Shown here piece by piece: positions 1 through 8,216 of a stretch of 33,368 bases of DNA (positions are counted from its first letter, which is position 1; each line of letters begins with the position of its first letter). The stretch is from JBKQWK01 sp052139595 (GTDB lineage Bacteria > Actinomycetota > Thermoleophilia > UBA2241), in NCBI GenBank assembly GCA_052139595.1, contig JBKQWK010000290.1:1-33368 (forward strand). The letters run 5' to 3'. The notes below the pieces were generated by a model. That model ran no database searches and had not been told where the DNA came from. It worked only from the letters and a program-made list of their open reading frames with translations. The position numbers and the translations under genes were made by a program.

Positions 1-275
1 CCCGGGGTCTTATTGATCGCCGCCTGGTCACTGGCCGTCAAGGGCGTCGTCGTACTGCTGCTACTGGCAAAGCGGCTCGTTTCGACCGTAATCGTATCGG
101 TGCCAAAAGCGTTGAAGCGGTTTTCGACTGAGCGGGTCGAGCCGCCGCCAATCGAGGTCAGGGCAACAACAGCGCCGAAGCCGATGACGATGCCGAGGAT
201 CGTAAGCACAGCCCGCAGGGGATTAGCGCGCAGGCTGGAGAAGGCCATGCGCAGCGACTCCCAGATGATGATCAT
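1..275 (-). CDS. MacB/FtsX-type ABC transporter permease, N-terminal fragment
   Basis: Only the first 91 codons are present; the gene runs off the left edge of the window. Translation from 275 begins MIIIWESLRMAFSSLRANPL, followed by a hydrophobic helix (AVLTILGIVIGFGAVVAL) and GGGSTRSVENRF. This is the classic start of MacB-like permeases: a cytoplasmic amphipathic helix, the first membrane span, then the large extracytoplasmic MacB_PCD domain. The ATG overlaps the stop of the upstream adaptor gene by four bases (ATGA, 275-272), so the two are probably translationally coupled. With the ATPase and two adaptor genes upstream it forms an export system in which it would be the membrane subunit. 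Substrate unknown: macrolide, peptide and lipid cargo are all possible for this family. Confidence 0.85.
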   Translation of the reverse strand, partial: MIIIWESLRMAFSSLRANPLRAVLTILGIVIGFGAVVALTSIGGGSTRSVENRFNAFGTDTITVETSRFASSSSTTTPLTASDQAAINKTP

Positions 276-1615
276 TGGCCGGCTCCAGTACTGCTACTGC
301 CCGTGCCACTACTGGAACGACGGAAGGACCCGCTGCCACTGCCGCCAAAGCCAGCACCGCCAAGGCCGCCAAGGCCGGACAGGCCACTGCCGGTGGTCGT
401 CGTCGAGCTGCTCGTGGCAGCGTTTGTATAGGTGCCGGTCACCACCACTTCGCCAGACGCAAGCCCACTAGTAATCTGCGTCAGTGAGGAGGTCGTCATG
501 CCGGTTGTCACCTGGCGATAGGCCGGTGCTCCATTAATCATGACCCGCACATACGATGAGCTTGTGCTGCCCGAGACGGCACTGGTCGGCACGAGGAGGA
601 CGTTGTTGCGCTGCGCCAGCGTAATGGTCAAGGTGCCGGTCATGCCGAGACGGGCCACCGCCGGCAGGTCCTGCGGCTGCAGGTTGACGTTGTAGTCGAC
701 CGAACTTGACGAGCCAGAGGCGGCCGACGAGCTGGACGAGGCCGGCTGGCTGTCAATGAACGTAATCGTCGCCGGGAACGAAGCGGCGCTCACCCCACTA
801 ATGGTCAGTTCAGCCTTCTCGCCGACCTTGAGACTGTCGATGTCAGCCTGACTGACCTGCGCCTGAGCCTCAAGCTGGCGAGGAAAAACGACGCTCGCCA
901 GAGAGGTGTTACCGCTCAAGCGACTGCCGATGCCAACACTCCACGATTCCAGCACAGCACCCTTGGGTACCCAGACGAACTGGCTGATGTCGAGAATGCC
1001 GGTTTCGCTCAGCCCCCCGGCTGCCTGCCAGTCTTCAAGCGCCGTCTGCGTATCGGTGCCGAAAGTACCATCAATGCTGCCTGTGTAGTAACCCTTCGCC
1101 TTCAGGGCAGTCTGCAACGCTTCGACGTTCGCCTCGTCGGTGCCGGCGGTCAGGCTGGTCGAGAGATTCTCGTACAGAGGCGTGGAGCTGACGAAGGCGT
1201 ACAGCGGACTGCCGGAAGCGGAAAGCAGCGGCTGCAGAGTACTCATACTTTCGCCAATGGTGGCATCGAGAGCGGTGACCACGCCGCTCGTGCTGGAGCC
1301 GCCGGTACTACTGGTCGTCGCGGTCGCTGTCGGTGTGGCAGCACTGGTGGGCGTACTGCTGCTGGTGGAGCTGCTGGTCGTGGAGCTGCTGCTAGCGCTG
1401 TTGGTGGTCAGATCGACGGAGCTAGCCGACGAGACCAACGTGAAGTCGGCTTGCACCGTCTGCGCGATCGTCCCGTTCGTTGCCGTCGCCGTCAGGTAGT
1501 GGACGGTCGCCGTCTTGCTGCGCCCGAACCAGAGCACAGCACCAACGGCCGCGGCGGCGACAATGATCACGACGAGCAGGGCGATGAGCCACCAGCGTCG
1601 CTTGCCTCTTCTCAT
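272..1615 (-). CDS. Membrane-anchored ABC-exporter adaptor (HlyD/MacA-like) with peptidoglycan-binding domain
   Basis: A 447-residue protein. It has a basic N-terminus (MRRGKRRWW) and one membrane anchor (about 9-30), then a long Ser/Thr-rich linker (about 70-110). A PG_binding_1-like repeat follows (ALQTALKAKGYYTGSIDGTF, about 165-200), then beta-barrel and membrane-proximal adaptor domains (QAQVSQADIDSLKVGEKAEL; LGMTGTLTITLAQRNNVLLV) and a Gly/Ser-rich tail. Adaptors of this kind stand beside MacB-type ABC transporters in Gram-positive bacteria, where the peptidoglycan-binding unit may tie the pump to the wall. The start is supported by GGAG seven bases upstream of the ATG. Its stop overlaps the permease start (ATGA), and the lipoprotein adaptor lies 67 bases upstream. 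The family role is known; the cargo is not evident. Confidence 0.85.
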   Translation of the reverse strand: MRRGKRRWWLIALLVVIIVAAAAVGAVLWFGRSKTATVHYLTATATNGTIAQTVQADFTLVSSASSVDLTTNSASSSSTTSSSTSSSTPTSAATPTATATTSSTGGSSTSGVVTALDATIGESMSTLQPLLSASGSPLYAFVSSTPLYENLSTSLTAGTDEANVEALQTALKAKGYYTGSIDGTFGTDTQTALEDWQAAGGLSETGILDISQFVWVPKGAVLESWSVGIGSRLSGNTSLASVVFPRQLEAQAQVSQADIDSLKVGEKAELTISGVSAASFPATITFIDSQPASSSSSAASGSSSSVDYNVNLQPQDLPAVARLGMTGTLTITLAQRNNVLLVPTSAVSGSTSSSYVRVMINGAPAYRQVTTGMTTSSLTQITSGLASGEVVVTGTYTNAATSSSTTTTGSGLSGLGGLGGAGFGGSGSGSFRRSSSGTGSSSTGAGQ

Positions 1616-1682
1616 CGGTTTACTCCTTCATCAGCATGTTGACGGACGGACCAGAGCAGCGCGTACCCGCGCTCAGCACCAT

Positions 1683-2627
1683 TCACGTGCCGCTGGCGCC
1701 GCTCGTCGACTGGCCGCCGCTCTGGTGGAACATGCCTTGCCCGGAGCCGCTGCCGAAGCCGCCGCGAAAGCCGCCGCCGCGCTGGAACGTGCGCATGTAG
1801 ATCAGGTTGTCGCCGACGGCCAGGCCAGAGACGATCTCGGACTCCGCCTGCGTCTGCTTGCCGACAACGACTTTGCGCGTTGAAGTCGAACCGTTGGTGA
1901 GCACCTCGACCGTGGCGGTACTGCCACTGCCTTTGATCGCCGCCGTAGGAATGATGATGACGTTCGTCGCCAGCACGCCGGCGTTGATGCGAGCGATGCC
2001 AACGTACTTCGCCGTCACGCCGGCCGGCAGTTTGGCGATCTTGATGGTGGCCGTCACCGAGCCATTGCTGTTGTGGGCAACACTGGTCACCGTGCCCTGG
2101 GCGGTTTTGCCACGAAAGGCGCTCGCACCACCCTGGCCGAAGAAGCCCTGGCCGCCGCCGGGCGGGGAAGCCTGGCTACTGCCCGTGCTCGGCGCCGCGC
2201 TCGAGCCGCCGCTGGACCCACTGCTGGAACCGTTGCCCGACGTACTGCTCTGACCACTGCTGGTGCCGGTCGGCAGGCGAAAACTGCTCGGATTAATGAA
2301 CGACAGCGCTACGCTCTGGCCGCTGGCCACTTGGGCGGCACTCTGACCGCTTATCTGAGCGACTCCGGTCGCCACTCCGTTCGTGATCTTGAGCTTGACG
2401 CTGGCGGCAATGGTGTCGACGAGGTTGCCGCGCGTGACTTTAACCAAGACCTGGATCGGCGCACTCGAGGCCGTCGACTTCGAGGTTGAGCCGCTGGCTG
2501 CCGCTGCCTGGCTGGAGCCGCCGCAGGCAGCGATCAGCGTACCTGCCGCCGCCAGCAGAACGACGACAGCCAGCGCCGCCACCCCCTTCAGACGACGCGG
2601 GGACAGAAGTGAACTGGGGAGCCTCAT
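1683..2627 (-). CDS. Lipoprotein adaptor subunit of the same ABC exporter
   Basis: A 314-residue protein with a signal peptide ending in a lipobox (GTLIAAC-G, lipidated Cys about residue 35), then a Ser/Ala-rich linker. A short duplicated adaptor-like module follows: VLVKVTRGNLVDTIAASVKL and, later, VTATIKIAKLPAGVTAKYVG and NVIIIPTAAIKGSGSTATVE. The last part matches the C-terminal domain of periplasmic adaptor subunits (a VPxxAI-like strand followed by V..G....VVSGL..GD). The middle and C-terminus are low-complexity Gly/Ser/Gln. The ATG has GGAGG seven bases upstream, inside the end of the ATPase gene, and overlaps its stop (ATGA, 2627-2624). It is a second adaptor next to the membrane-anchored one, so the system has two different extracytoplasmic partners. 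No alpha-hairpin is obvious. Confidence 0.78.
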   Translation of the reverse strand: MRLPSSLLSPRRLKGVAALAVVVLLAAAGTLIAACGGSSQAAAASGSTSKSTASSAPIQVLVKVTRGNLVDTIAASVKLKITNGVATGVAQISGQSAAQVASGQSVALSFINPSSFRLPTGTSSGQSSTSGNGSSSGSSGGSSAAPSTGSSQASPPGGGQGFFGQGGASAFRGKTAQGTVTSVAHNSNGSVTATIKIAKLPAGVTAKYVGIARINAGVLATNVIIIPTAAIKGSGSTATVEVLTNGSTSTRKVVVGKQTQAESEIVSGLAVGDNLIYMRTFQRGGGFRGGFGSGSGQGMFHQSGGQSTSGASGT

Positions 2628-3346
2628 GCAGATGCCTCCGTGGTGCCGTAGGGGTGCAGTTTGCCTTCGCTTAAGATCAACCGCCGGGTGGCGTGCTCGG
2701 CGACGTCTTCTTCGTGCGTGATCATGACGATCGTGCGACCCTGCGCATGCAGTTCATCGAGCAGCTTGAGCACCTCGTTGGTCGCCGCCAGATCGAGGTT
2801 GCCGGTCGGTTCGTCCACAAACAGCAGCTCTGGGTTGCCCACCAGTGCGCGGGCAATCGCCACCCGCTGCATCTGGCCGCCGGAGAGCTCACTCGGGTCA
2901 TGCTCGGCGCGGTCCTCGAGGCCGACGGCCGCCAGCGCCGCGCGCGCCCGGCGCAGCCGCTCGGCGCGGCGCACGCCGCGATAGACGAGAGGGGTGGCGA
3001 CGTTCTCCAGCGCCGTCGTGCGCGGCAGCAGGTTGTGCAGCTGAAAGACGAAGCCAAGCAGCTGGTTACGCATGTGCGCTCGGGCAGCGTCGTCGAGGTC
3101 GGAAACGTCGTGGCCGGCAAGCAGATAGACGCCGGCATCGGCACTGTCGAGCAGTCCGAGCACATGCAGCAGCGTCGACTTGCCGGCGCCCGAACGGCCG
3201 GTGCAGGCGACCCACTCACCGCGCCGCACCTGCAAGTCGAGGTTTTTCAGAACCGGTACGGCGAAACTGCCCTGACGATAAGTGCGTTCGATAGCGGTCG
3301 CTTCGAGGACGATGTCGCCAGCGACATCGCGCCCAGATTCATCCAC
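2624..3346 (-). CDS. ABC transporter ATPase, MacB/LolD-like
   Basis: A 240-residue nucleotide-binding subunit with all catalytic motifs: Walker A GRSGAGKST (50-58), Q-loop FVFQLHNLLPR (about 99-109), signature LSGGQMQRVAIARAL (154-168), Walker B LLFVDEPTGNLD (174-185) and the switch His in MITHEED. The long LL-P-TA-ENV segment and GNLD D-loop are typical of the LolD/MacB/FtsE group, which energises extraction or export rather than import. The start is a GTG at 3346, chosen because AGGGGAGGAG lies just upstream; an ATG at 3342 is out of frame. It is the first gene of the minus-strand operon, so a promoter should lie in 3347-3596. It overlaps the next gene by ATGA. Confidence 0.9.
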   Translation of the reverse strand: MDESGRDVAGDIVLEATAIERTYRQGSFAVPVLKNLDLQVRRGEWVACTGRSGAGKSTLLHVLGLLDSADAGVYLLAGHDVSDLDDAARAHMRNQLLGFVFQLHNLLPRTTALENVATPLVYRGVRRAERLRRARAALAAVGLEDRAEHDPSELSGGQMQRVAIARALVGNPELLFVDEPTGNLDLAATNEVLKLLDELHAQGRTIVMITHEEDVAEHATRRLILSEGKLHPYGTTEASA

Positions 3347-3596
3347 AGATCTCCTCCCCTTCGCTCACATGGAGATGATAGTTAGCCGATCTAAAGGTCA
3401 CCTGAGCGGAACCTGTGTAAATGCTGGGAACTTGTGTACAGGTGCTCCCCCTGAGGAGCAGGCGACCGGCCACCACCGGAATCGGGCATAGTCGCGATAT
3501 CATGGGAAGACGGCAGGCGATCAGGAACAACACAACGGGAGTGCTAGCAACATCGCCGCAACAACCGACACGCAGGGGACCAACGCCAGTCGTTTG
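3347..3596. other. Divergent intergenic region (ABC exporter operon / nucleotidyltransferase)
   Basis: 250 bases between two divergently transcribed genes, so both promoters should lie here. The only clear structure is a small perfect hairpin, TGCTCC/GGAGCA (3443-3448 and 3455-3460, 6-base loop), preceded by a loose inverted pair ACCTGT/ACAGGT. No promoter could be assigned with confidence. Confidence 0.35.
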
Positions 3597-4436
3597 ATGG
3601 CTGAGGCGATCACCATCGTCGACGCAGCCCGTCGGTACGGCGCCGAGCTTCGTCTGACCGGCGGCCTGGCAGTGCGTCACTACTGCACTGACCTTGAGTT
3701 CATGGACCGCGAATTCTCCGACATCGACTTCATCGGGCTCTCGCCGCAGAGTCGTGAGTTGCACCGCGCGTTCGTTGAGCTCGGCTACGAGGAGAACCGC
3801 TATGTCACTCAGGCGACGAGCGGCGATCAGCTGCAGTACGTGAAGCGCGAGCAGTTGCTCGAGTCACACGCCCACTTTCTCAAGCGCCCGCACCAGCTGC
3901 CCAGCGCTCACGTAACACCCGTCGTCGACCACATCGATGTGTTTCTCGACGTCATGAGAATGGACCATGACGTCGACGTCCGCGATCGCTTTGGCGTCGA
4001 CGACTACGCGATTTCACCGGTCGACGTACTCGTTACCAAGCTGCAGATCGGCCGCATCAACGAGAAAGACGTGCACGACGTGATCGCTCTGCTGAAGGAC
4101 GTGTCCCTGCACCAGACAGGCGCGGGCCCCTTCGTCGACGTTCCCTGCCTGGCCAAATTGTGCGCTCAGGACTGGGGCATCTTTTACGACATCACGACCA
4201 ACATCACGATCGTACTCGGCAGACTCGACGACTACGTGCTTAACGACGAGGAGTACGACCGGGTCAAGAGCCGCTTGCTGATGATCGACGAGGCGATCGA
4301 AGAAGAGGGCAAGACGCTGCGCTGGCGACTACGCGCCCGTGTCGGCAAACGTTTGCCCTGGCGGCGCGAGATTGAAGAAAATGAGGGTTCGCCGATCATT
4401 GCCCCCGAATGGGACTGGCGGCGCGATCTGGGCTGA
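3597..4436 (+). CDS. Nucleotidyltransferase-fold protein (AbiEii-like), orphan
   Basis: A 279-residue protein with the polymerase-beta-type nucleotidyltransferase core: TGGLAVRHY (21-29), SDIDFIG with the paired metal-binding Asp (42 and 44), and a third acidic strand HIDVFLDV. ISPVDVLVTKLQIGRINEKD is typical of DUF1814/AbiEii-like and kanamycin-nucleotidyltransferase-like proteins, where the Lys and the D(V/L)HD motif follow the core. The C-terminus is charged. TTG at 3594 and ATG at 3597 are both possible starts; ATG is preferred, though no strong ribosome site is seen. In-frame codons stay open back to 3491 without another start. No antitoxin gene flanks it, so a toxin-antitoxin role is not supported. 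The substrate could be a nucleotide, small molecule or tRNA. Confidence 0.7.
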   Translation: MAEAITIVDAARRYGAELRLTGGLAVRHYCTDLEFMDREFSDIDFIGLSPQSRELHRAFVELGYEENRYVTQATSGDQLQYVKREQLLESHAHFLKRPHQLPSAHVTPVVDHIDVFLDVMRMDHDVDVRDRFGVDDYAISPVDVLVTKLQIGRINEKDVHDVIALLKDVSLHQTGAGPFVDVPCLAKLCAQDWGIFYDITTNITIVLGRLDDYVLNDEEYDRVKSRLLMIDEAIEEEGKTLRWRLRARVGKRLPWRREIEENEGSPIIAPEWDWRRDLG

Positions 4437-4508
4437 CCAAGGCGCGTACCGGTAACAGCGGCCGTCATGCCGCCGCGACCGGTACGCGCAGACAATGGGA
4501 GGAAACTC

Positions 4509-5963
4509 GTGGACGACCGTCCGATTCTCACCACCGAATCCGGCGCACCGGTGCCGGCAAACCAGCATTCAGAGACTGCTGGGCCGGCCGGTCCCGTGCT
4601 TTTGCAGGACCAGCACCTGCTCGAAAAGCTGGCCCGCTTCAATCGCGAACGCATCCCCGAACGCATCGTGCATGCGCGCGGCTCCGGCGCCCACGGGTAC
4701 TTCGAGGTCACGGCCGACGTGACCGCCTACACGCGGGCCCGCTTTCTCAGCCAGATCGGCAAACGTACCGCGGTCTTCGCGCGCTTCTCGACCGTCGCCG
4801 GCGGGCGCGGCGCCGCCGATGCGGCCCGCGACCCGCGCGGTTTCGCCCTCAAATTCTACACCGAGGACGGCAATTACGATCTCACCGGCAACGACACACC
4901 GATCTTCTTCATCCGCGACCCGCTCAAGTTTCCTGACTTCATCCATTCGCAGAAGCCAGACCCCTATACGAACCGCCAGGAGCCGGACAACGTCTGGGAC
5001 TTCTTTTCGCTCTCGCCCGAGGCCACGCACATGTTCACCTGGCTCTTTGGTGACCGCGGCATCCCGGCAAGCTACCGCCACATGGACGGCTTCGGTTCGC
5101 ACACGTTTCAGTGGGTCAACGCCGGCGGCGAACAGTTCTGGATCAAGTATCACTTCAAGACCAACCAGGGCATCCGCTGCCTGACCGCTGCCGAAGCGAC
5201 GAAGCTGGCCGGCGAGAACCCCGACTCACATCAGCTCGATCTGCTGCAGGCCATCGACAGCGGTGAATATCCCTCGTGGACGCTCAAGGTGCAGATCATG
5301 CCGGCAGCGGAAGCAGCGACGTATCGTTTCAATCCCTTTGACGTCACCAAGGTCTGGCCGTACGTCGACTACCCCCCGCTCGAGGTTGGTCGCCTGGTCT
5401 TAAACCGTAACCCCGACAACTACTTTGCCGACGTCGAGCAGGCCGCCTTCGACCCCGGGCACTTCGTGCCCGGCATCGGCCCCTCGCCCGACAAAATGCT
5501 GCAGGGGCGCCTGTTCGCCTACGGCGACGCGCAACGCTATCGCCTGGGCGTCAACCATATGCAGCTGCCGATCAATCAGCCGCAGGGAGTCACCGTGGCC
5601 AACTACGGCCGCGACGGCTTCATGTGCGGCGGCACTAATCACGGCGCTGCCAAAAACTACGAGCCCAACAGCTTCGCCGGGCCGGCTCAGACCAACGAGC
5701 CCCTCTACGCGCCGCTGACCGTGTCAGGGCAGACCGGCAGTTACGAACAGGACAACCGCCAGGGCAACGATTTTGTGCAGGCGGGCGCCTTGTACCGGGT
5801 CATGGACGCGGCGGCCCAGGCGCGACTTGTCAGCAACATCGCCGCTAGCCTCGCCCAGGTGTCGCGCGACGACATCATCGCCCGCGCCATCGCCCACTTT
5901 GCGCAGGCCGACGCTGAGTACGGCGAGCGTGTCGCCGCGGCCGTAGCGGAGCTGCGCGCCTGA
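4509..5963 (+). CDS. katA: Small-subunit monofunctional heme catalase
   Basis: Converts hydrogen peroxide to water and oxygen in the cytoplasm. The 484 residues match the clade of about 480-500 residues. The distal His is in RIPERIVHARG (H55). FARFSTVAGGRG and DPRGFALKFYTEDGN are present, and the distal Asn is in GNDTPIFFIRD (N128; the usual second Asn is Asp). FGSHTFQWVN follows. The proximal heme-ligand Tyr is in RLFAYGDAQRYRLG (Y338), with Gly where Pro is common. NYEPNSF lies near the end. The GTG at 4509 is chosen because GGGAGGAAA precedes it and the family N-terminus (DDRPILTTESGAPV) begins there; an upstream ATG at 4467 adds 14 non-conserved residues. It stands alone on the plus strand, 72 bases after the nucleotidyltransferase. 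Confidence 0.95.
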   Translation: MDDRPILTTESGAPVPANQHSETAGPAGPVLLQDQHLLEKLARFNRERIPERIVHARGSGAHGYFEVTADVTAYTRARFLSQIGKRTAVFARFSTVAGGRGAADAARDPRGFALKFYTEDGNYDLTGNDTPIFFIRDPLKFPDFIHSQKPDPYTNRQEPDNVWDFFSLSPEATHMFTWLFGDRGIPASYRHMDGFGSHTFQWVNAGGEQFWIKYHFKTNQGIRCLTAAEATKLAGENPDSHQLDLLQAIDSGEYPSWTLKVQIMPAAEAATYRFNPFDVTKVWPYVDYPPLEVGRLVLNRNPDNYFADVEQAAFDPGHFVPGIGPSPDKMLQGRLFAYGDAQRYRLGVNHMQLPINQPQGVTVANYGRDGFMCGGTNHGAAKNYEPNSFAGPAQTNEPLYAPLTVSGQTGSYEQDNRQGNDFVQAGALYRVMDAAAQARLVSNIAASLAQVSRDDIIARAIAHFAQADAEYGERVAAAVAELRA

Positions 5964-6016
5964 ACGTCGGCCACAAGAACAGAGCCCACGCGCCTACGGA
6001 GCGCCTGCGGCCGTGT

Positions 6017-6829
6017 TTACTTGTCGTCACTAGCGGCCGCACGGCGGTTGTTGTGGCTGTGCGCTGAGTCCACCCGCGGAGTTGCCATCGCACTCCCCTG
6101 GCTCAGCTCGCTCTGCTCGCTCTCCCGACTCTGCTCGCTCTCTTGGCACTGCTGACTCTGCTCGCTCCGCTGGCTGTGCTCGGCAGCCGCTCGGCGAGCG
6201 GACCGGCGCTTCAGCCGGATCCAGAGCAGCACGACAGCAACCGCCGCGATCAGGCCGACGGCAGCGAGACCACCGAGCCCAAAGTCGTCCGCCAGCTCGT
6301 CGAGGTGGCGAACCGAATAGTAAGCGACGATCGTCACGGCTGTGGCCCAGAGGATACTGCCGACGCCGTTGAAGAGAACAAACCGCCGCCAGGGCATGCG
6401 TGCGACCCCGGCCGACAGGGCGGCCAGTCCACGAACCGGCGAGATCTGACGAGCCACAAGAACCGTGAGCCCGCCGTGGCGGACGAAATAGCCATCCAGG
6501 CGGGCGGTCGCTTGCCCATGCAGGTGCAGCAGCCGCCGGAGACGCGTGATCAGCGGCTGCCCGAACGTGCGCCCCAGAAGATAGGCAAGATTATCGCCGC
6601 TGATCGCCGCCGCGGCACCGACAATGATGACCCACGTAAGGTCCAGCCTGCCGCGCGAGGCCAGGTAGGCCCCCACCAGGAGGCTTAATTCGCCGGGCAG
6701 CGGAAAAGCGAAGCTCTCTCCCGCCACGAGCGCAAAGAGCACGAGGTAGCCGTGACGAACGAACTGATCGGCGAGATAGCCCAGCGAACCGTGGAGGGCG
6801 GCAATCAGAAGGAGTTGAGATCCTGGCAT
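6017..6829 (-). CDS. DedA family (VTT domain) membrane protein with Ser/Glu/Gln-repeat tail
   Basis: A 270-residue protein. The first 200 residues are a full DedA/VTT-domain protein: ESFAFPLPGELSLLVGAYLA, then GDNLAYLLGRTFG, GGLTVLVARQISPVRGLAALSAG with the conserved Arg and Pro of the re-entrant region, and several membrane spans. DedA proteins include undecaprenyl-phosphate and phospholipid flippases and affect proton homeostasis. After the last span and a basic stretch (RLKRRSARRAAAEH) comes an unusual hydrophilic tail of SEQS-type repeats, then a His/Asn/Arg-rich end. The tail is encoded by degenerate DNA repeats (see 6097-6170). The start at 6829 lacks a strong ribosome site. The gene is monocistronic and convergent with the catalase gene. 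Confidence 0.88.
   Translation of the reverse strand: MPGSQLLLIAALHGSLGYLADQFVRHGYLVLFALVAGESFAFPLPGELSLLVGAYLASRGRLDLTWVIIVGAAAAISGDNLAYLLGRTFGQPLITRLRRLLHLHGQATARLDGYFVRHGGLTVLVARQISPVRGLAALSAGVARMPWRRFVLFNGVGSILWATAVTIVAYYSVRHLDELADDFGLGGLAAVGLIAAVAVVLLWIRLKRRSARRAAAEHSQRSEQSQQCQESEQSRESEQSELSQGSAMATPRVDSAHSHNNRRAAASDDK
6097..6170 (-). repeat. Degenerate tandem repeats encoding the DedA C-terminal tail
   Basis: Plus-strand copies of GACTCTGCTCGCTC occur at 6127 and 6154, with a related CTCTGCTCGCTCTC at 6111. On the coding strand they give Ser-Glu-Gln-Ser units. The pattern suggests recent slippage or duplication inside the gene. Confidence 0.7.
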
Positions 6830-6901
6830 GCTACGTTCGTCTGCCCTCTTTTGGCGCGGCGCGAACCTGCGCCAGCGCCAGCGAGGCTAAACTACGTCAA
6901 C

Positions 6902-6931
6902 GGCACTGGCACTGGCACTGGCACTGGCACC
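6902..6931. repeat. Hexanucleotide microsatellite (GGCACT)4 + GGCACC
   Basis: Four perfect GGCACT units and one GGCACC, in the 150-base gap upstream of the DedA gene (start at 6829, minus strand), roughly 75-100 bases before its start codon. Such hexamer tracts can change copy number. A position in a promoter region could alter expression, but no promoter elements were identified here. Confidence 0.85.
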
Positions 6932-6980
6932 GACGATGAGCCCGACCAGCCACGCAGCACAAGCGGTCCCGGCGCCGTGG

Positions 6981-8216
6981 TCAAAACACTGTTACGAGCG
7001 TGCCGATCGGATCATAGCGAAAGACGACGGCGGCGGCGGCATACGGTAGCTCGACGCAGCCCAAGCTCTGAGGAAACCCGTACTGCGAGCGGAAGAAACC
7101 GTGCACGGCGTCACCGCCGTTAAAGTAGGCCACATCGGGTATGCCCGGGTCGCGGTAATGAGTGCCGTCAGCGTTTGTGCCGCTCATCGTCGTCGTGAGA
7201 TAGCGGGCGTAAACGCAGAAGGTGCCCAGCTCGGTCGGCCGCGCGGCGATGCCCGTGTTGGCAAGGGTGCTATAGACGATCGCGCCGTTTTGCCACACCC
7301 GCAGAGTCTCCGGGTTCGCCGTTGAGACCTCGATGTAGTTGTAGGCGTGCTGGTTAACCTGATGGTCAGCGACCGCCGTCAGCAACGCGTTCCACACTTG
7401 TGGCCCGGCGATGCCATCGTCGGCAAGACCATGATCGGACTCGAAAGCCATGATGGCGCCTTTAACGAGCGTCGTCCGCACGCCCGGCTGCCACAACGCC
7501 GCCAAGGCTGACGGAATATGTGGGTAACGCCAGCGAAAAGTGCCTTGTGCCGGCAGCAGAGAAACGAGGTCGGAAGTTGCCGACGACCCCGAGCCGTTTG
7601 TGCCGAGCGTCGGCGCAGCCGACTCACTGGCGGCAGCCGACGGCTGACTCGAACTGGTAGGTACTGCCGCCTTGAACGTCAACGGCAAGTAGCGGAGTTC
7701 AGCCAGCAGTTGTTGCAGCCGCAGGACCGATGGTCCTGCCGTGGCGAACGAAAACGTGTAGGCGACCGCCATTGTGCCGCCGGTTGCAGAACGCACGCCG
7801 TCGGGACCAGCGGGAATCGTCAGCTGCACCGTCGTCAGCACGGGCAGGTGCCCGCTTGGGTAAAACACCAGCGTCGACGGGTCCGAAGCAACCCACGTGC
7901 CCGCCACTGACGGCACGAGTTGCGGCGTCGGCGACCCTGCCGCCAACGGCGCCGAAAAGCGAATCTTAATGCGCGTGCCAAAAGAGACGTTGGTTGCCTG
8001 GGCATGGGGCCAGACGGCGATAACGCGCAGCGCCACCGGTGCCACCGATGACGCTGAAGGTTGCGGCTGAGCCGAAGGAGACGACGATGCCGGGTCAGCC
8101 GCCTGCACGGTCGCCGTGCCGCAGGCAGCCAGGAGGGCGCTCGAGAGCAGCCCGGCCAGCAGCAAGGTCGAACTCACGACGACCCTCTTCGTGTTGACCT
8201 TTCTGCGTGAACGCAT
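6981..8216 (-). CDS. L,D-transpeptidase lipoprotein (YkuD domain) with Ig-like and peptidoglycan-binding domains
   Basis: A 411-residue exported cell-wall enzyme. Order: basic N-terminus, signal peptide with lipobox (SSALLAAC-G), Ser/Pro-rich linker, and an Ig-like domain (VIAVWPHAQATNVSFGTRIK ... YTFSFAT). A PG_binding_1-like helical repeat is split by a low-complexity insert (LRLQQLLAELRYLP ... AIMAFESDHGLADDGIAGPQ). The C-terminal YkuD domain begins YIEVSTANPETLRVWQNGAI. Its catalytic motif is HGFF near 7110, then SLGCVELP with the nucleophilic Cys. YkuD enzymes form 3-3 peptidoglycan cross-links. The ATG at 8216 is preferred because it gives a compact positively charged signal peptide; the frame stays open to 8342. 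The ribosome site is weak. The C-terminus ends soon after the active site, as in related actinobacterial proteins. Confidence 0.85.
   Translation of the reverse strand: MRSRRKVNTKRVVVSSTLLLAGLLSSALLAACGTATVQAADPASSSPSAQPQPSASSVAPVALRVIAVWPHAQATNVSFGTRIKIRFSAPLAAGSPTPQLVPSVAGTWVASDPSTLVFYPSGHLPVLTTVQLTIPAGPDGVRSATGGTMAVAYTFSFATAGPSVLRLQQLLAELRYLPLTFKAAVPTSSSQPSAAASESAAPTLGTNGSGSSATSDLVSLLPAQGTFRWRYPHIPSALAALWQPGVRTTLVKGAIMAFESDHGLADDGIAGPQVWNALLTAVADHQVNQHAYNYIEVSTANPETLRVWQNGAIVYSTLANTGIAARPTELGTFCVYARYLTTTMSGTNADGTHYRDPGIPDVAYFNGGDAVHGFFRSQYGFPQSLGCVELPYAAAAVVFRYDPIGTLVTVF

Noticed and set aside
3594..4436. AbiE-type toxin-antitoxin system
   Set aside because: Only the nucleotidyltransferase half is present; neighbours are an ABC exporter and a catalase.
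6902..6931. CRISPR-like repeat
   Set aside because: Simple 6-base tandem without spacers; no cas genes anywhere in the window.
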